Shown in pieces: positions 21,591 through 33,649 of a DNA stretch of 64,000 bases. Positions within the stretch are counted from its first letter, which is position 1; each line of letters begins with the position of its first letter. The DNA lies in contig CM033728.1 of the NCBI GenBank assembly GCA_019671005.1, positions 30,274,937 through 30,338,936 on the forward strand, read 5' to 3'. The position numbers were made by a program, and so were the translations under genes. This DNA comes from Hibiscus mutabilis (Eukaryota > Streptophyta > Magnoliopsida > Malvales > Malvaceae). The notes under the pieces were generated by a model. It saw nothing but the letters and a program-made list of their open reading frames with translations. It searched no databases and was not told where the DNA came from.

Positions 21591-22330
21591 GATCGTTTGA
21601 GCTTCTTTAGCGTCTACGCACCTTAATAGCGTTTGATCTCGACTCCTTTTGTATAGAACATCACCATCAAGGACGTAGCCTGCGGCTAACTTTCAAATCA
21701 TTTTCTTGTCATTGTCAGTTGCCTGTAATGGATATTCTTGAGTTTTCATGTACTGTAAAATGTCATGATACCATGGAAGAAAATCGGATTCTTCTTCCAA
21801 ATTATAACAATGGATCGGATATTCTAACATTTGCACTTTGATTGGCATTATTTCAGTACCTTCACTAGGCTTGAACATGGCAGCCAGAGTAGCGAGGGCA
21901 TCAGCCATTTGATTATCCTCTCTCAGAAGATGCTTGAAGGTGATTCGTCAAACTCCTTGATTAGTTCAAGAACTAATGAATGATATTTGATTAATTTTGC
22001 ATCTTTAGTTTCCCACTCTCCACGGATCTGGTAAATGACCAGTACAGAATCTCCAAAAACTCTTAAAACTTTGATCTTTCTTTCAATGGCTGCTTACAAA
22101 CCCAGCAGACAAGCTTCGTATTCAGCCATATTATTGGTGCATAAGAATTTTAACTGACAAGAGAAAGGGTAATAATTCCCTTCTGGTGAAACCAAAATTG
22201 CCCCGATGCCACGTCCCAATGCATTTGCAGCTCCATCAAAGTTCATCACCCAAGATTCCTCTGAGCTATTATCCTCATTAATCGAAATGCACATTAGTTC
22301 TTCATCAGGAAAATTAAAGTTCAGGGCCTC
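21591..22330 (-). pseudogene. Second (archaeal-type) RNase H and linker of Tat-2
   Basis: The ORF at 22094-22294 reads WVMNFDGAANALGRGIGAIL, then NNMAEYEACLLGL, the pattern of the additional RNase H found downstream of RT/RNase H in Tat-lineage elements; Asp and Glu of the active site are visible. The linker at 21693-21908 (MADALATLAAMFK ... PWYHDILQYMK) is equally typical of Tat/Ogre pol. A stop after GLL and a frame change separate the pieces. Confidence 0.85.
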
Positions 22331-22690
22331 GTAGACTTCAAAAGCACGACTTGCTAAAAAGTATGCTATTGCACTCGCTTTTATTACTTTCTAGCTTACA
22401 TATTGGATATCGAATTCCGAAAGTAACATTTGCCAACGAGTCATTTTTCCTGATAAGGTTGGCGCCTCTATCATGTATTTCAAGGGATCTGACTTCGATA
22501 TCAGCCATGTAGTGTGGTATAACATGTATTGCCTAATCTTCTTGGCTGTCCATATCAAAGCGCAACACAATTTTTCAATTGGGGAATATATGGTTCACAA
22601 TCTGTGAACTTCTTACTTAGATAATATATTGCTTTTTCTTTCCTCCTGGTTTCATCATACTGCCCCAATACACAAGGATGGTCACCCCAC
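22331..22690 (-). pseudogene. RT C-terminus / first RNase H of Tat-2, truncated
   Basis: In minus sense from about 22690: CVLGQYDE, then KEKAIYYLSKKFTDCEP across a frameshift, then KKIRQYMLYHTTWLISK and MTRWQMLLSEFDIQYVS. This is the RNase H region of a Tat element. Homology fades above about 22690, where the LINE begins, so the RT body, protease and gag are gone. Confidence 0.75.
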
Positions 22691-22739
22691 AGCTGTAAGA
22701 ACCTATGTCGCCTCCACCACCAGGGTTGGAACGAAGTGT

Positions 22740-23827
22740 ATGGCTTAGGAGGAACTTTTCGGTGTTGGGTAAGTGCTCATTTTTCCTTTCTTTTATAGGA
22801 TCATGTTCGAGGGATGGCCTTGGAAGATTGGAAAAAGATTGGGAAAGGGTCTTGTGAAGAGTTTGGTTTTTCCAGTTGGTTTTTTGGGTTCTCCGATGTG
22901 ACTTCAAGCAGCGGCGATGGGTCTAAACAGCTTGGCTTTTTGTTTAAATAGTGGCATCAATGGTGCGTGGGAAAATATCCCTATTTTAGACATCGCAATG
23001 TCTACTTCAAGTATATCTAGAGTGGTTTTTTAGCTGTTTAGAAGGTCCTGGTGAGGGGTTAGATAGCCAGTTTGGGCGACCTCATAGTGTGACTGCTTCG
23101 CACAACATGAGCAGCAAGCAGGCCTTTAGGTGGCCACCAGCAGGGCACGGGGGAAAATTGTCCCCATTTCAGACATATTAATGTCCATATGGAGCAATCT
23201 GAGTATGTTTTTTAGATCTTTAAGGGTAGTGATCTGCGTCCCCGACCCCCATCAGGAGGGGTTGACCCTTCAATTTCATACGGTGGCTTATGGAAAATGA
23301 TGGCATGGTGGAGATATGGTTTTTCGGTGGCTGGTTGCCTCTATTTGGTGAGCCAAGGAGGAAGACAACCTCGTGGGTGGGAAGATTCACCAAAAATTGG
23401 ATATCCCGCCCTTGGTCAAGCATGGTACACTTATCAGGCAAGTGTTGCAGTGTTATATGGCCCAAAAATTGGTTCCTTGAGCCCCCTTGGGCTACATATT
23501 TTTTACGATAGGTCTGGCCTAGACAGAGGGGGTGGCGTGGACTTTGCTAGAAATGACAACTGCGGTTCTGAACCAAGTTGCTGGAGGTTGACAGTTTTTC
23601 CAAAACTAGATTTTTTTTCCAATGCTTAAAAAGGGGGATGGTTGCTGGGCATTAATTGAAAAGTTATATTTTCCCTTGTGGATTGGAGACCGAACAAGAA
23701 GGATGAGAGTTATATGGTGGGAGATCTTTTCATGTGGAATATAACAACTACAAAAAATCCTTTCTATAGCAAACATCTCTCTTTCATTTTATTTGCTAGC
23801 CATCCGAATTTTTCATCCATAGAAGGA
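22740..23827 (+). other. Putative 5' leader of the LINE
   Basis: Two related segments occur at about 22968-23040 (AAATATCCCTATTTTAGACA...) and 23149-23220 (AAATTGTCCCCATTTCAGACA...), about 181 bp apart, each followed by a word like AATGTC and a T-run. Repeated leader units occur in some L1 promoters. ORFs at 23290-23629 and 23678 have no family match I can name. Confidence 0.35.
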
Positions 23828-23918
23828 ATGCCTCTTGAGCTGGTTAAACAAATAGAAGAGCTTCAATTCACCAAGGAAGAACTTGATGTTACGGAAGAGA
23901 TCGAAGAGTTGGGGAAAG
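23828..23918 (+). pseudogene. LINE ORF1, N-terminal fragment
   Basis: From the ATG at 23828 the product begins MPLELVKQIEELQFTKEEL and is charged and probably helical, as at the start of plant L1 ORF1 proteins (roughly ELVxxxExLxFTxEE). It is cut after about 30 codons by the LTR of element D at 23919. An upstream in-frame ATG at 23678 exists, but the sequence before 23828 does not resemble ORF1. Confidence 0.6.
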
Positions 23919-25339
23919 TGTAACGACCCAGATTTTGGGTTAGCGAATCAGGTCTTGGACCCGAGTATTGGGCATTTAGGTTGGGGATCCAATTAAGAAA
24001 TTTGTATATAGGCTTCATGGTAAAAATAGTGGATGTTCTATTATTAATTTGGTAAGATAAAAGAAAATAAAAATGGATATTATTTTGAATAAAGGTGGCT
24101 GGTGATTGGATGGGGAGAGAGAAGAAAGAAAAGAGATATTTTGGGGAAAGAGAGAGAAAAGAGGGAAAGAGATAAAAGTAGGGGAAAAGGGCTTTGAACC
24201 TCGATCTAAAGCTACCAGAGCTATTGGGTACGACACCACTGGCACCATTAGAAAGGTATCGCCAAGACGAGTCTAATGGTGGTCGTCGCATCACCGTCTG
24301 AGCCGCTGTCCGTCTGAGTAAAGGGAAATAATTTTTTGAGAAGATGGTTCAGGACTTTCTGGCTGCCGCAAATGTAGGCCACCATCAGAACCAAAAGCCA
24401 GAGAACAGTGGGTCTGGAGCTCACCACCACCGACCAGCCACAAGAGGGCTCCCATGCGCCATCACATGTCACCCCCTGTGTGTGGGCGTGTGCATACTGC
24501 TGTAGTGCATAGCGCCACACCAAATTCTAGAGCTGGTTTTACATGAATCTACCCGCACTAGATCAAGCCATACAGGTGCATGGCTATATGATGCACTGCG
24601 CCGTACGAGATCACCAGGCACTTGATCGGCGTTTGACCAATATTGATTGGGCTTTATTTTTTGGGGGGTGACCTTACCTAGGGGTTTCTTAACGTTCCAA
24701 ATCCATTTGCATAGTCTCTTTTGCCAAATTCGAACTCAATAAGTTGTTTTTACGTGTTTGACCTTGTGAATGGCATAGAAGATGAATGGAATTAATGTAT
24801 TTTTGTATTTGTTTGTATATGAGGATTACTCGGGTTTGCATATTAGATTAAGTGGAATATTTGGGAAGATCGGGTGAGGAGTTTGGTAATATCGGCTTAA
24901 GGTTAGTACACCTTGAGCTCCAAAGTGCTTCTTGAGCATCATAAGTGTAATTGCCTTGCATGTTAGTGCTTGCAAATAAGGAGTCAGATAATAAGCATGT
25001 TAGAGGCCGGTAATATGAGATGCATGATGATGTACAAATACGATGAGATTCGTATAAACTTTAGAGATTGTGTGGGGTCGTTTGGTATGTTCATAAGATT
25101 ATTGTATGTTATGGTTGACTGATTGATATATGAAGATGCCTTGTATGCTAGTTGAACGGATTAATATGTTTGATTGAATATTGTTTTGAGATATTACTCA
25201 TTAAATATTTATAAAGCTGGTAATTAATATTAATTGATTAAACGCGTTAGTAAACCAACCCTAATAACTTTTATAAGCTTTAGGGATTGAATAAAGCATT
25301 GTAATATCATAATTTGAGAAAAGTGTGCAAAACCACGAA

Positions 25340-25490
25340 TAGGGTATCAGTACGAGCTTCAACCGTACTGGTATGCGATTGGGGGCTACATCGGTACGGG
25401 TCAACCCATATTAGTACTTGTGGAAATATGGGATTTCCAGCATGTAATATCAATATCGATACTCGTGTTTGAGTATCGGTACTAACTGAA
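25340..25490 (+). repeat. GTATCGATAC-like cluster, element D 5' LTR
   Basis: Words such as GTATCAGTACG, CGTACTGGTATG, ATCGGTACGG, ATATCGATACTCG and GTATCGGTAC occur in pairs. The same cluster, partly decayed, is in the 3' LTR at 31305-31460. Confidence 0.6.
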
Positions 25491-25814
25491 CAAAATCATT
25501 TGTTATGCTAATTATAATATATAAATTGGATTAGACTATAAGTGAGATAATATGGATTAATGAAGATAATTAATGAGGATTATTAATGTACTATTTCATA
25601 ATGTATTAAATTGGTAAGCCTTGGATGACTTGATGGTAATAGCAATCGTAGGGATCCTTGGTGGATTGTGTGATGTTGTGTGCTGTGTGGTTGACGTGTC
25701 CTTTCTATGTGCTGATATGGACACCTAGATGATTGAATCATCTTGATTGATGGGTTTTAGATACCCAGTGAGAGAAAGAGTGTGTTGCAACACCGTGGTT
25801 GAAGATTTTTGAAT

Positions 25815-26060
25815 AGAAGATCTTGATGCTTTGTGGATGCAGGCCTCATTTGAAGGCTCGATGAGACATTTTGAGCATGTGTGTAGGATCCTGATGCTTT
25901 GTGGATACGGACCTTACCCCATATAGTGTAGGATCCCGATGCTTTGTGGACGCAGGCCTCACCTTATAAAGTGTAGAATCCTGATGCTTTGTGGATGTGG
26001 GCCTCACTCAGAGTGTATGATCCCGATACTTTATAGACGCGGGCATCACTCCAGATTGTG
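25815..26060 (+). repeat. 44-bp tandem array in the element D 5' LTR
   Basis: Five copies centre on GGATCCCGATGCTTTGTGG followed by an ACGCAGGCCTCA-like stretch. Starts fall near 25819, 25887, 25931, 25976 and 26018, the last three steps being 42-45 bp. Confidence 0.85.
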
Positions 26061-26647
26061 GTATTACTTGTGTACTTTTGCTCAGATGATCTGGTGAGAT
26101 CCCAAGTATGGTTGAGCCTTATGGGCCATGTATGATTATTTTCTATGTTGAGAGCATGTGTTTAGGTGATTTTTGGTAATGTCACATGTTTATTCATATA
26201 TTTTTATTGCTCGTACTAACTTGCATGCTTATGTTTATGATTAACATGAAGTATAGTAGAATAGATGTGTACCACTGAGCTTTGTAAGCTCGGTGCTCAG
26301 AATCGTTGTTTCTGTACGTAAGTTGATTGTTAGATCGTGGGTTCGTGGAGGACTATTTGTATGAGATTCCAATTTGTAGAGTTTTCTAGAGTACGGTACT
26401 TGTGTTTAGTGGGCTATGTATTCATAGGACCTTACGTGGTTGAGTCTGTAAATTCTTATTTTGCAAATTGTATAAATTAATTTTAACGTATAGAATATTT
26501 TATTTCAATTGGAGCTCCATTGTAACATTTTATTCTTTTATATATATTTTTTAAATTGTAAACTTTAACTGTTTTAAGAAAATTTACGATTTTAGGTTTG
26601 GGCTTGAGGCCCGAATATAACATTCGGGTCGAGGGTGTTATATTTAG

Positions 26648-26660
26648 TGGTATCCGAGCT
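26648..26660 (+). other. Primer binding site of element D
   Basis: TGGTATCCGAGCT lies 5 bp after the LTR and matches the tRNA-Met type site TGGTATCAGAGC with one change. Confidence 0.7.
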
Positions 26661-29600
26661 TATATTTAGCCAGTTCTAGGAAACCCTGGGTGGTATAGGT
26701 GTTTTAGTAAGGTGTCTAGGGAATAGAAGCCCTTAAATTAAGTTCATACTTCTTAAGACTAGATTCTTGATGGTGCGTTCAATGTTGCAACGCTAAAATG
26801 GTTACGATCGTGGTTGAGAGGGCTGAGTTAAGTGTGGATTCACTCGTAAGAGCGATTCTAGGGGAAAGTCACCCTAGATGGTTGAGATGCGAGTTGGTTG
26901 AATGATGCCAGATTCGAGGATGTGTCCTCATCCTGCCGCTTGAATGGTGTCTTTGTTATGTGTTGTAGTCATCCCAAAGCTTTTAGATACGTTATGAGAG
27001 TTTGTGGCAAGGAGTCATCATCGTTATGTGTGAATATCATTGTGTTGCGGGTGTGGATAACCCATTTTTGAAATCGATCAATGGATGTGCGTTGGTTGTA
27101 GGACCCTTTGTTCTCTTAAAAGAGAGTCTCGTTGATACTCGGAGAGTATCATCGCCCTTTTTAAGGGCATTTCTTAGCGATAGTGGATTTGGGACCCACT
27201 AGTTTGTTAGAGGATGATCAAAGTTAGACATTCTTCAGGTTTGATAGAGCTACCTTCTTGGGAGTTTTGGCACCTTGGAAATTGCTTTGGTTAATCAAGC
27301 ACGATGCTAGCATGTAATATCGAGAGTGGGCTCGAGGCTTCGGGACCTCGAAGAGACCCAACCTTGGGAATAAGAATACTTTGGTCATTTCCTTTCTACC
27401 GTAATTTTCATGATGGCTGTTTTGATAATGACACAACGGGGTTGTGAGACATGTTTAACCGTTCGACAGATGCTAATGTGTGCAGTTTGATGCTTGTGAG
27501 GCTTTAGATTGTCATAGTGTTTGTTTATGCCTTTTGAGTAGTCGCCAGGACTTCCTCCGTATTGAGAATGTGAATGGATGTTGAGGGAAGACCGAGTTAG
27601 AAGTTATTGCCCATCGCCCTTGTCAGTGGACACCGACCCAGATGAGAAAGTTAGAGGTTCAGTTGCGAAGGTGCAACTTGAATGAGGTTTCTTTTGTCTG
27701 AGTGTTTTGCCAAGGGGGTCAGGCTCGTTTGTTAGTGAAAAGTTGGTTCGTTGAGCTGGTGCTTAAATCATTGATAGCTTGTTAAGTGACAGTGGGAGAC
27801 CGTTACGTGACTTCTAAGGTGGATGACTCGTTTAATTGATTGTGAGGTACTCATGTGCTTTTCTGAGATTGGTTCGATAATAAGATGGTTGTGGTTAAAG
27901 TTTTAGAGGCTTGTAGTTTCGAAATGAATTTTTGGATTGAGGATATCACTCTTAGAGTGTATCATGGTAACGTTTGATGTTTGTAGTGACGGTTGAGGTA
28001 TTTTAGCACTGATAAGGTAGGGGCCACCTTGTTTTTTTCTAGAATATAAGTTTGATGCATTGCGCGACTCGTGTGAATGTATAAGGAACACGGAAGGATG
28101 AGTTGGCAAGACAATTACCTTAATGACCTTATGTGTGGGAAAAGTTAGTCATTGTGTAACTAGTTAAGGGAGCAAGGTTTTGAGACTTCGTAAATGCTTT
28201 TGTTTTGTATCATAGTTTCCTTGAGGTAACCAAAGAACATTAGTGGAGATCTGAGATGCGTGAAATTGTTATGTTGTGACAGTGGTGTCAACCCGATTAG
28301 GGTCAAATAAGATTTTGAGTTCATCGAGGATGTGTTGTCGTATCGTCAGGGTTGTATTTTTGTGTTAAAAGTGAGAATATTGTGTTCACCCCAATAGTGT
28401 GAGGTTTTGGGTACTTGGTCTTTAAGGAATTGTAGTTTTGGACAACAACATGAGTCAAAGTAATTAAGGGATGTTGATCGTGTATGATCGTTCACCACCT
28501 AAGTAAAGTGAACTTGATAAGTGATGGATTGTACGAAGTTAGTTTGGATTAGAGTATCATGTTGTCATATAGGGCAATCAAAGATCACAAGTGATGGTCG
28601 TGCAAGGGAATACCGATGTTAGCTCCATGCGATACCAATACTCGATTCATCTAGTGTACTAATCGGTCAGTACCGATATTCAAGTATTTCATTAGTTAAG
28701 CTCTGAGTCATGGATTGACCTGCTTTGGGAGTTGCAAGAAGTAGCATCTGATTGTAATTATGAGGATGCAGTGTTATGATTGGATTTGGGTCAGATAGTT
28801 TCCGATGGACCTCAAGATCTTGTTGTGGGTGCTTTAGAGAAAGACATGCTAAGGTAAGAAATTCTTCTTATATGTTACAGTGGTCAAAATATGGTGAATT
28901 TTGAGAGCGACAGTTTGTACCAAGCTTTCACCTCATGTTTTGGAGACAGCGTGGAGTCATGTGTTTGAGATAGTGATAAGTGGCTGATCTACTGTCATTT
29001 GAGAGTCAAACATTGAGTTCTTTAAAGTTGTTGTGGCGATTTGATATTCTTTCATGGAAATTAAATAGATGACAGTGGATCTTGAAAAGTATTGTGAGTG
29101 CACAACTTCAATGGGATTTCTTTGAGTAATGATAAGTCGTTGGTATGTACCATTGATATTTTCGGTAAAGGTGAAGGCCAGATAGCGATTCAGCTTGGTT
29201 TGTTGTGGGTTGGGTTGTACAGCACTACAGTGTATATATGCTACCTTTTGGTACGAGGTTCGAGGTTTGTGATGGAACCTTATCCCTTGGTCAAATTTTC
29301 ATGAAATGATATATTCATGTGATGGTACAAATAACATGTTTTTCTGAATACGTTATAATTGAGGTGTAAGATTCTCGCATGAACCAAGTTAATGAGATAT
29401 GCTTTAGTTACCGATATGAATTATCATGCCGAGCTTAAGGTAAGTGCTTCAGGAAAGTTGAGACGATGCAGGTTTTCAGGAGTCATACACAAAACAAGCA
29501 ATGTTTTAGATAAGGATGTTGTTAGAGTTAGAGTCTCCTTAGGGAGCCACCGCGAGAAGAATTGATTCATTTTGGATACAACGATTGTTTAACATCCTAT

Positions 29601-29944
29601 TCATTTTGATCATAAGTTGTTGTGGAAGGATTTATGAGCAACAATCTTTTGGGTTCTACAGCCTAAGTTTCTTTGATGACGTATTTGTGTGACGTTTTTG
29701 TTAAGGTATCGTTGGGTTTTGGCTTGTCCTTTGTAATGTACAAAGCGAAGATGAAATCCTTCTATGCTAAAGAATCAGTTGATATTATGTTTGTACCAAT
29801 AGAAGACAAGAGTAATGTTTAATAAGTGTTGTGAGAGATCAGACGTAGCGCAGAGGGAAATCTTTGAGAAAATCAAAGAGTTGCAATGGTTTCAACATCT
29901 TTTTCTAGTTTATGGATGCAAAATTTCAAGGATGAAACTTCTTT
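26661..29944 (+). pseudogene. Decayed internal region of element D
   Basis: No long ORF survives. Weak pol traces are visible: TATATGCTACCTTTTGGTA near 29231 can be read as YMLPFGT (RT MPFG motif). The last 60 bp before the polypurine tract (AAATTTCAAGGATGAAAC...) match the end of chromovirus pol, where the protein ends in NFxDE-like residues. A GTATCGATAC-like cluster lies at 28610-28690. Gag could not be identified. Confidence 0.5.
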
Positions 29945-29958
29945 AAGGTGGGGAGAGT
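29945..29958 (+). other. Polypurine tract of element D
   Basis: AAGGTGGGGAGAGT directly precedes the 3' LTR and would prime plus-strand DNA synthesis. Confidence 0.85.
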
Positions 29959-32602
29959 TGTAATGACCCAGATTTTGGGTTAGTGAATCAGGTCTTGGAC
30001 CCAGGTATTGGCCTTTAGGTTGGGGGCCCAATTAAGAAATTTGGATATGGGCTTTATGGTAAAAGATGATGGATGTTTTATTATTTATTTGATAAGATAA
30101 AAGAAAATAAAAAGGATATTATTTTGAATAGAGGTGGCTGGTGATTTGATGGGAGTGAGAATGAAGAAAAAAATATTTTTTTGGAGAGAGAGAAAAGAGG
30201 GAAAGAGAGAAAAATAGGGGAAGAGGGCTTTGAGCCTCGATCTACGGCCACTGGAGTTGTCGTCCACAACATCGTTGGCGCCATTGGAAAGGTCTCGCTG
30301 AGATGAGTCCAATGGTGGTTGTCGTGTCGCCATCCGAGCTACTGTTCGTCAGAGTGAAAGGAAAGAAATTTTGGAAAAGCTGGTTCGAAACGTTCTGGTC
30401 ATTACTGTAGCAAATGAAGGCCACCATTGGAACTAGTGGCCAGAGAATAGCATGTCTAGAGCTCGCCGCCATCATTCGGCCACTAAAGGGCCAGAGAACA
30501 GCAGGTCTAGAACCGGTTTCACATGAATATGGCTGCACCAGATCATGTCATGCGGGTACATGGCTGTTACGATGCACTGCGCCACACGGGATCACCAGGG
30601 CATTGACCGGCCATTGAACAGCGTTGATTGGGCATTGATCGGGCACTGACGTTTTTAGGAAGACCCTACCCAGGGGTTTCTCGATGTTTCAAATCCATTG
30701 GCGCAGTCTGTTTTGCCAAATTCGAACCATTTTTACGCGTTTGACCTTGTGAATGGTATAGGAGATACATGGAATTAATGTATTTTCGTATTTGTTTGTC
30801 TATGAGGATTACTCGGGTTTGCATATCAGGTCAAATGGAATATTCGGGAAGCTCAAGTAAGGATTTTATTGATATCGTCTTAAGGTTAGTATACCCAAAA
30901 CTCCAAATTGCTTCATGAGCATCATAAGTGTAATTGTTTTTCATGTTAGTAGTTGCAAATTAGGAGTCAGATAATAAGCATGTTAGATGCATGATGATGT
31001 ACAAATATGATGAGATCCGTATAAACTTTAGAGACTGTGTGGGGTCACTTGGTATGCTCGTAAGATTATTGTATGTTTTGGTTGACTAATTGATATATGA
31101 TTATGTCTTGTGTGCTAGTTGAGCGGATTAATATGTTTGATTGAATATTGTTTAGAGATAATACTCGATTAAATGATTATGAAGCTGATAATTAATATTA
31201 ATTGATTAAACGCGCTAGTAAACCAACCCTAATAACTTTCATAAGCTTTAGGGATCAAATAAAGCGTTGTAATATCGTAATTTGAGAAAAGTGTGAAAAC
31301 CCACATATGAGGTATTTGTACAAGCTTCAGCCGTACCGGTATGTGATTAGGGTTTGTATCAGTACGAGTCAACCCATATCGATACTTGAGGAAATCTAAG
31401 ATTTTCTGTGAGTAATATCAATATCGATACTCGTGTTTGAGTACTGGTACCCACTAAACGGAATTATCTATTATGCTAATAATAATATGGAAATTGGCGT
31501 GGACTATAAGTGAGATAATATGGATTAATGGAGATAAATAATGAGGATAATTAATGTACTATTTCATAATGTATTAACTTGGTAAGTCTTAGATGACTTA
31601 ATGGTAATAGCAACCATAGTGATCCTTGGTGGATCGTGTGATGTTGTGTGCTGTGTGGTAGACGTTTCCTTGCTATGTGCTGATATGGACCTCTAGATGA
31701 TTGAATCATCTTGATTGATGGGTTTCAAATACCAGTGAGAGAAAAAGTGTGTTGCAACACCATGGTTGAAGATTTTTGAATAGAAGATCCCAATGCTTTA
31801 TGGACGCAGGCCTCATACGAAGGCTTGGTAAGAGATTTTGAGCATGGATGTAGGATCCCGATGCTTTGTAGACATGGGCCTCACCCCATAGAGTGTAGGA
31901 TCCTGATGCTTTATGGATGTAAGCCTTGCCTTATAGAGTGTAGGATCCCGATGCTTTATAGATGCGAGCTTCACTCAGAGTGTATGATCATAATGCTTTG
32001 TGGACGCAGGTATCACTCTAGATTATGGTATTACTTGTGTGTTTTCGCTCGGATGATCTGGTGAGGTCCTGACTATGGTTGGGCCTTATGGACCGTGCGA
32101 TTTTCTATGTTGAGAGCATGTGTTAAGGCAATTTGTGGTAGCGCAACATGTTTATTCATATCTTATTATTGCTCGTACTAGCTTGCATGCTTATGTTTAT
32201 TATTAGCATGAAGTATAGTAGAGTAGATGTGTACCACTGATCATAGTAAGCTGAGCGCTCGAAATTGTTGTTTTCGTGTGTAGGTTGATCGTCAAATCAT
32301 GGGTTTGTGGAGCACTATCAGTATGAGATTCCAGCTTGTGAAGGTTTCTCGAGTACGGTACTTGTATTTAGTGGGCTATGTATTCATAGGACCTTACGTG
32401 GTAGAGTCTGTAAATTCTTATTTTGCAAATTATATAAATCAATTTTAACGTATCGAATATTTTATTTCAATTAGAACTCCATTGTAACATTTTATTCTTA
32501 TATATATATTTTAAATTGTGGGCTTTAACTATTTTAAGAAAATTTACGATTTTGGGTTTGGGCTTAAGGCCCAAATGTGACATCTGAGTCGATGGTTTTA
32601 CA
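29959..32602 (+). repeat. 3' LTR of element D
   Basis: It starts TGTAATGACCCAGATTTTGG and ends GGTTTTACA. It carries the same internal landmarks as the 5' LTR: the GTATCGATAC-like cluster at 31305-31460 and the 44-bp array at 31785-32030. Differences from the 5' LTR are frequent base changes and several short indels, including a shorter segment near 30500 that lacks part of the TGTGTGGGCGTGTG region. Confidence 0.9.
31785..32030 (+). repeat. 44-bp tandem array in the element D 3' LTR
   Basis: This is the copy of the 5' LTR array, again about five units around GATCCCGATGCTTTG. The unit number is the same in both LTRs, so the array predates this insertion. Confidence 0.85.
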
Positions 32603-33310
32603 TAAAGAGTCAGTTGAAGGAGAAAAAAATGGGCTGTGAGAAAGCTTGTCTCGCCAAGGATTATTAAGGGCCCCATGCTTATAAGGATCTATTTCTCAGT
32701 TTAGAATGAGCATCCCTTGGAGGAAGCCACGACCCTCACTCCGAACATGTTCTTGTTCAAGTTCAAGAAGGTGAAAGACAAGGAATCCGTGCTTGGGAGA
32801 TACCCTTGGACTTTTGGTGGTGAGATCCTTGCTCTAAAATCCTTTGATAGAATGCTCAGCCCGAAGGACTATGATTTTCAGCCTCTCTCTATTTAGGTCC
32901 GTATCTATGATATGCCCTTAGGATTCATGTCGAGCAAGTGGGAAAAGCTATTGGGAACAAATTTGGGAAGAGTATCGCCACTGATTTGTGAGACGAGTCT
33001 CATGATAAGGGTTGAGATTGATAGTAGCAACACTTTTAAAAGATGCACGATCATGGAGAGAAATATCAAAACTTGGTAGCCTCAAGTATATATAGCTAAG
33101 TATGAGAGACTACCACGGTTTTGCTTCCTTTGTGGTATAACTGGATGTGAGTACCAACTCTGTCCGGATCTACCGGAGGGGAACCTTCCCCCTTTCCAAT
33201 TTGGTGACTGGCTTAGGGTGGAATTACCCAAGTCAAATGACTTCACTATAAGGAAGTCTCGGTTAGGTATTGTGTATGTGTCAAAGGATGAAGCCTCAAC
33301 GTCTGGGTGA
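32603..33310 (+). pseudogene. LINE ORF1, main part (DUF4283 and zinc knuckle)
   Basis: Homology resumes after element D. From about 32740 the frame reads NMFLFKFKKVKDKESVLG, then RYPWTFGGEILALKSFDRML and VRIYDMPLGFM, typical of the DUF4283 RNA-binding-like domain of plant L1 ORF1. A knuckle follows at about 33118-33160 (CFLCGITGCEYQLC, with Cys in place of the usual His). TAG at 32896 replaces the tryptophan normally found in IWVRI, and another TAG lies at 33078. The product would bind LINE RNA. Confidence 0.85.
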
Positions 33311-33649
33311 GAAAATGAAAGGCAAAGCAATAGAAGCAATTGGGGAAAATGAGGATAGTGTGGCATTAGGGAGAACGTGAAGGGATTAGCCTAGGATGAA
33401 ATCAAGGAAAAAGAGAACAGCTTGGTTGTTGCCCCACACCAGCCTAGTCATTACACCCCCGACACCTAAGCCCAAAAGTGCGAAGCTGTCATTGAAAAGA
33501 AAGATAGAAGGTAGCAGCTCGAAGAAAACTAAGATGGCAAAGTCTATGTCTTGCCCACCCTTGGATGAAGTAGAAGTTGGACAAGAGGTGGTGTCCCCTC
33601 TCAAGGCACCTATATCGTTGGAGGCTAGTTCCCAGCCCCGCTAGGAGCA
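33311..33649 (+). other. LINE inter-ORF region or ORF1 tail
   Basis: A lysine- and serine-rich open frame at 33396-33644 (KRKIEGSSSKKTKM) probably represents the basic C-terminal tail of ORF1 out of frame, as plant L1 ORF1 proteins commonly end this way. The ORF2 start lies a few bases downstream. Confidence 0.5.

Larger units (their letters stand above)
23919..26642 (+). repeat. 5' LTR of element D
   Basis: It starts TGTAACGACCCAGATTTTGG and ends GAGGGTGTTATA (CA changed to TA). It aligns end to end with 29959-32602. It contains a GTATCGATAC-like cluster (25340-25490) and a 44-bp tandem array (25815-26060). Confidence 0.9.
23919..32602 (+). mobile_element. Element D: two-LTR chromovirus-type element inside LINE ORF1
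   Basis: Two direct LTRs of 2.72 and 2.64 kb flank a 3.3 kb internal region with a primer site and a polypurine tract. The flanking pentamers are GAAAG (23914-23918) and TAAAG (32603-32607), a 4 of 5 match, and LINE ORF1 homology resumes on the far side. The internal region is shorter than a normal gypsy internal region and has no ORF over 100 codons. It is a dead or non-autonomous copy, younger than the LINE. Confidence 0.9.

Noticed and set aside
23919..32602. Two independent solo LTRs instead of one element
   Set aside because: A primer site follows the first LTR, a polypurine tract precedes the second and outer flanks nearly match, so it is a single insertion.
33396..33644. A cellular basic protein gene
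   Set aside because: Position and composition fit the tail of LINE ORF1.
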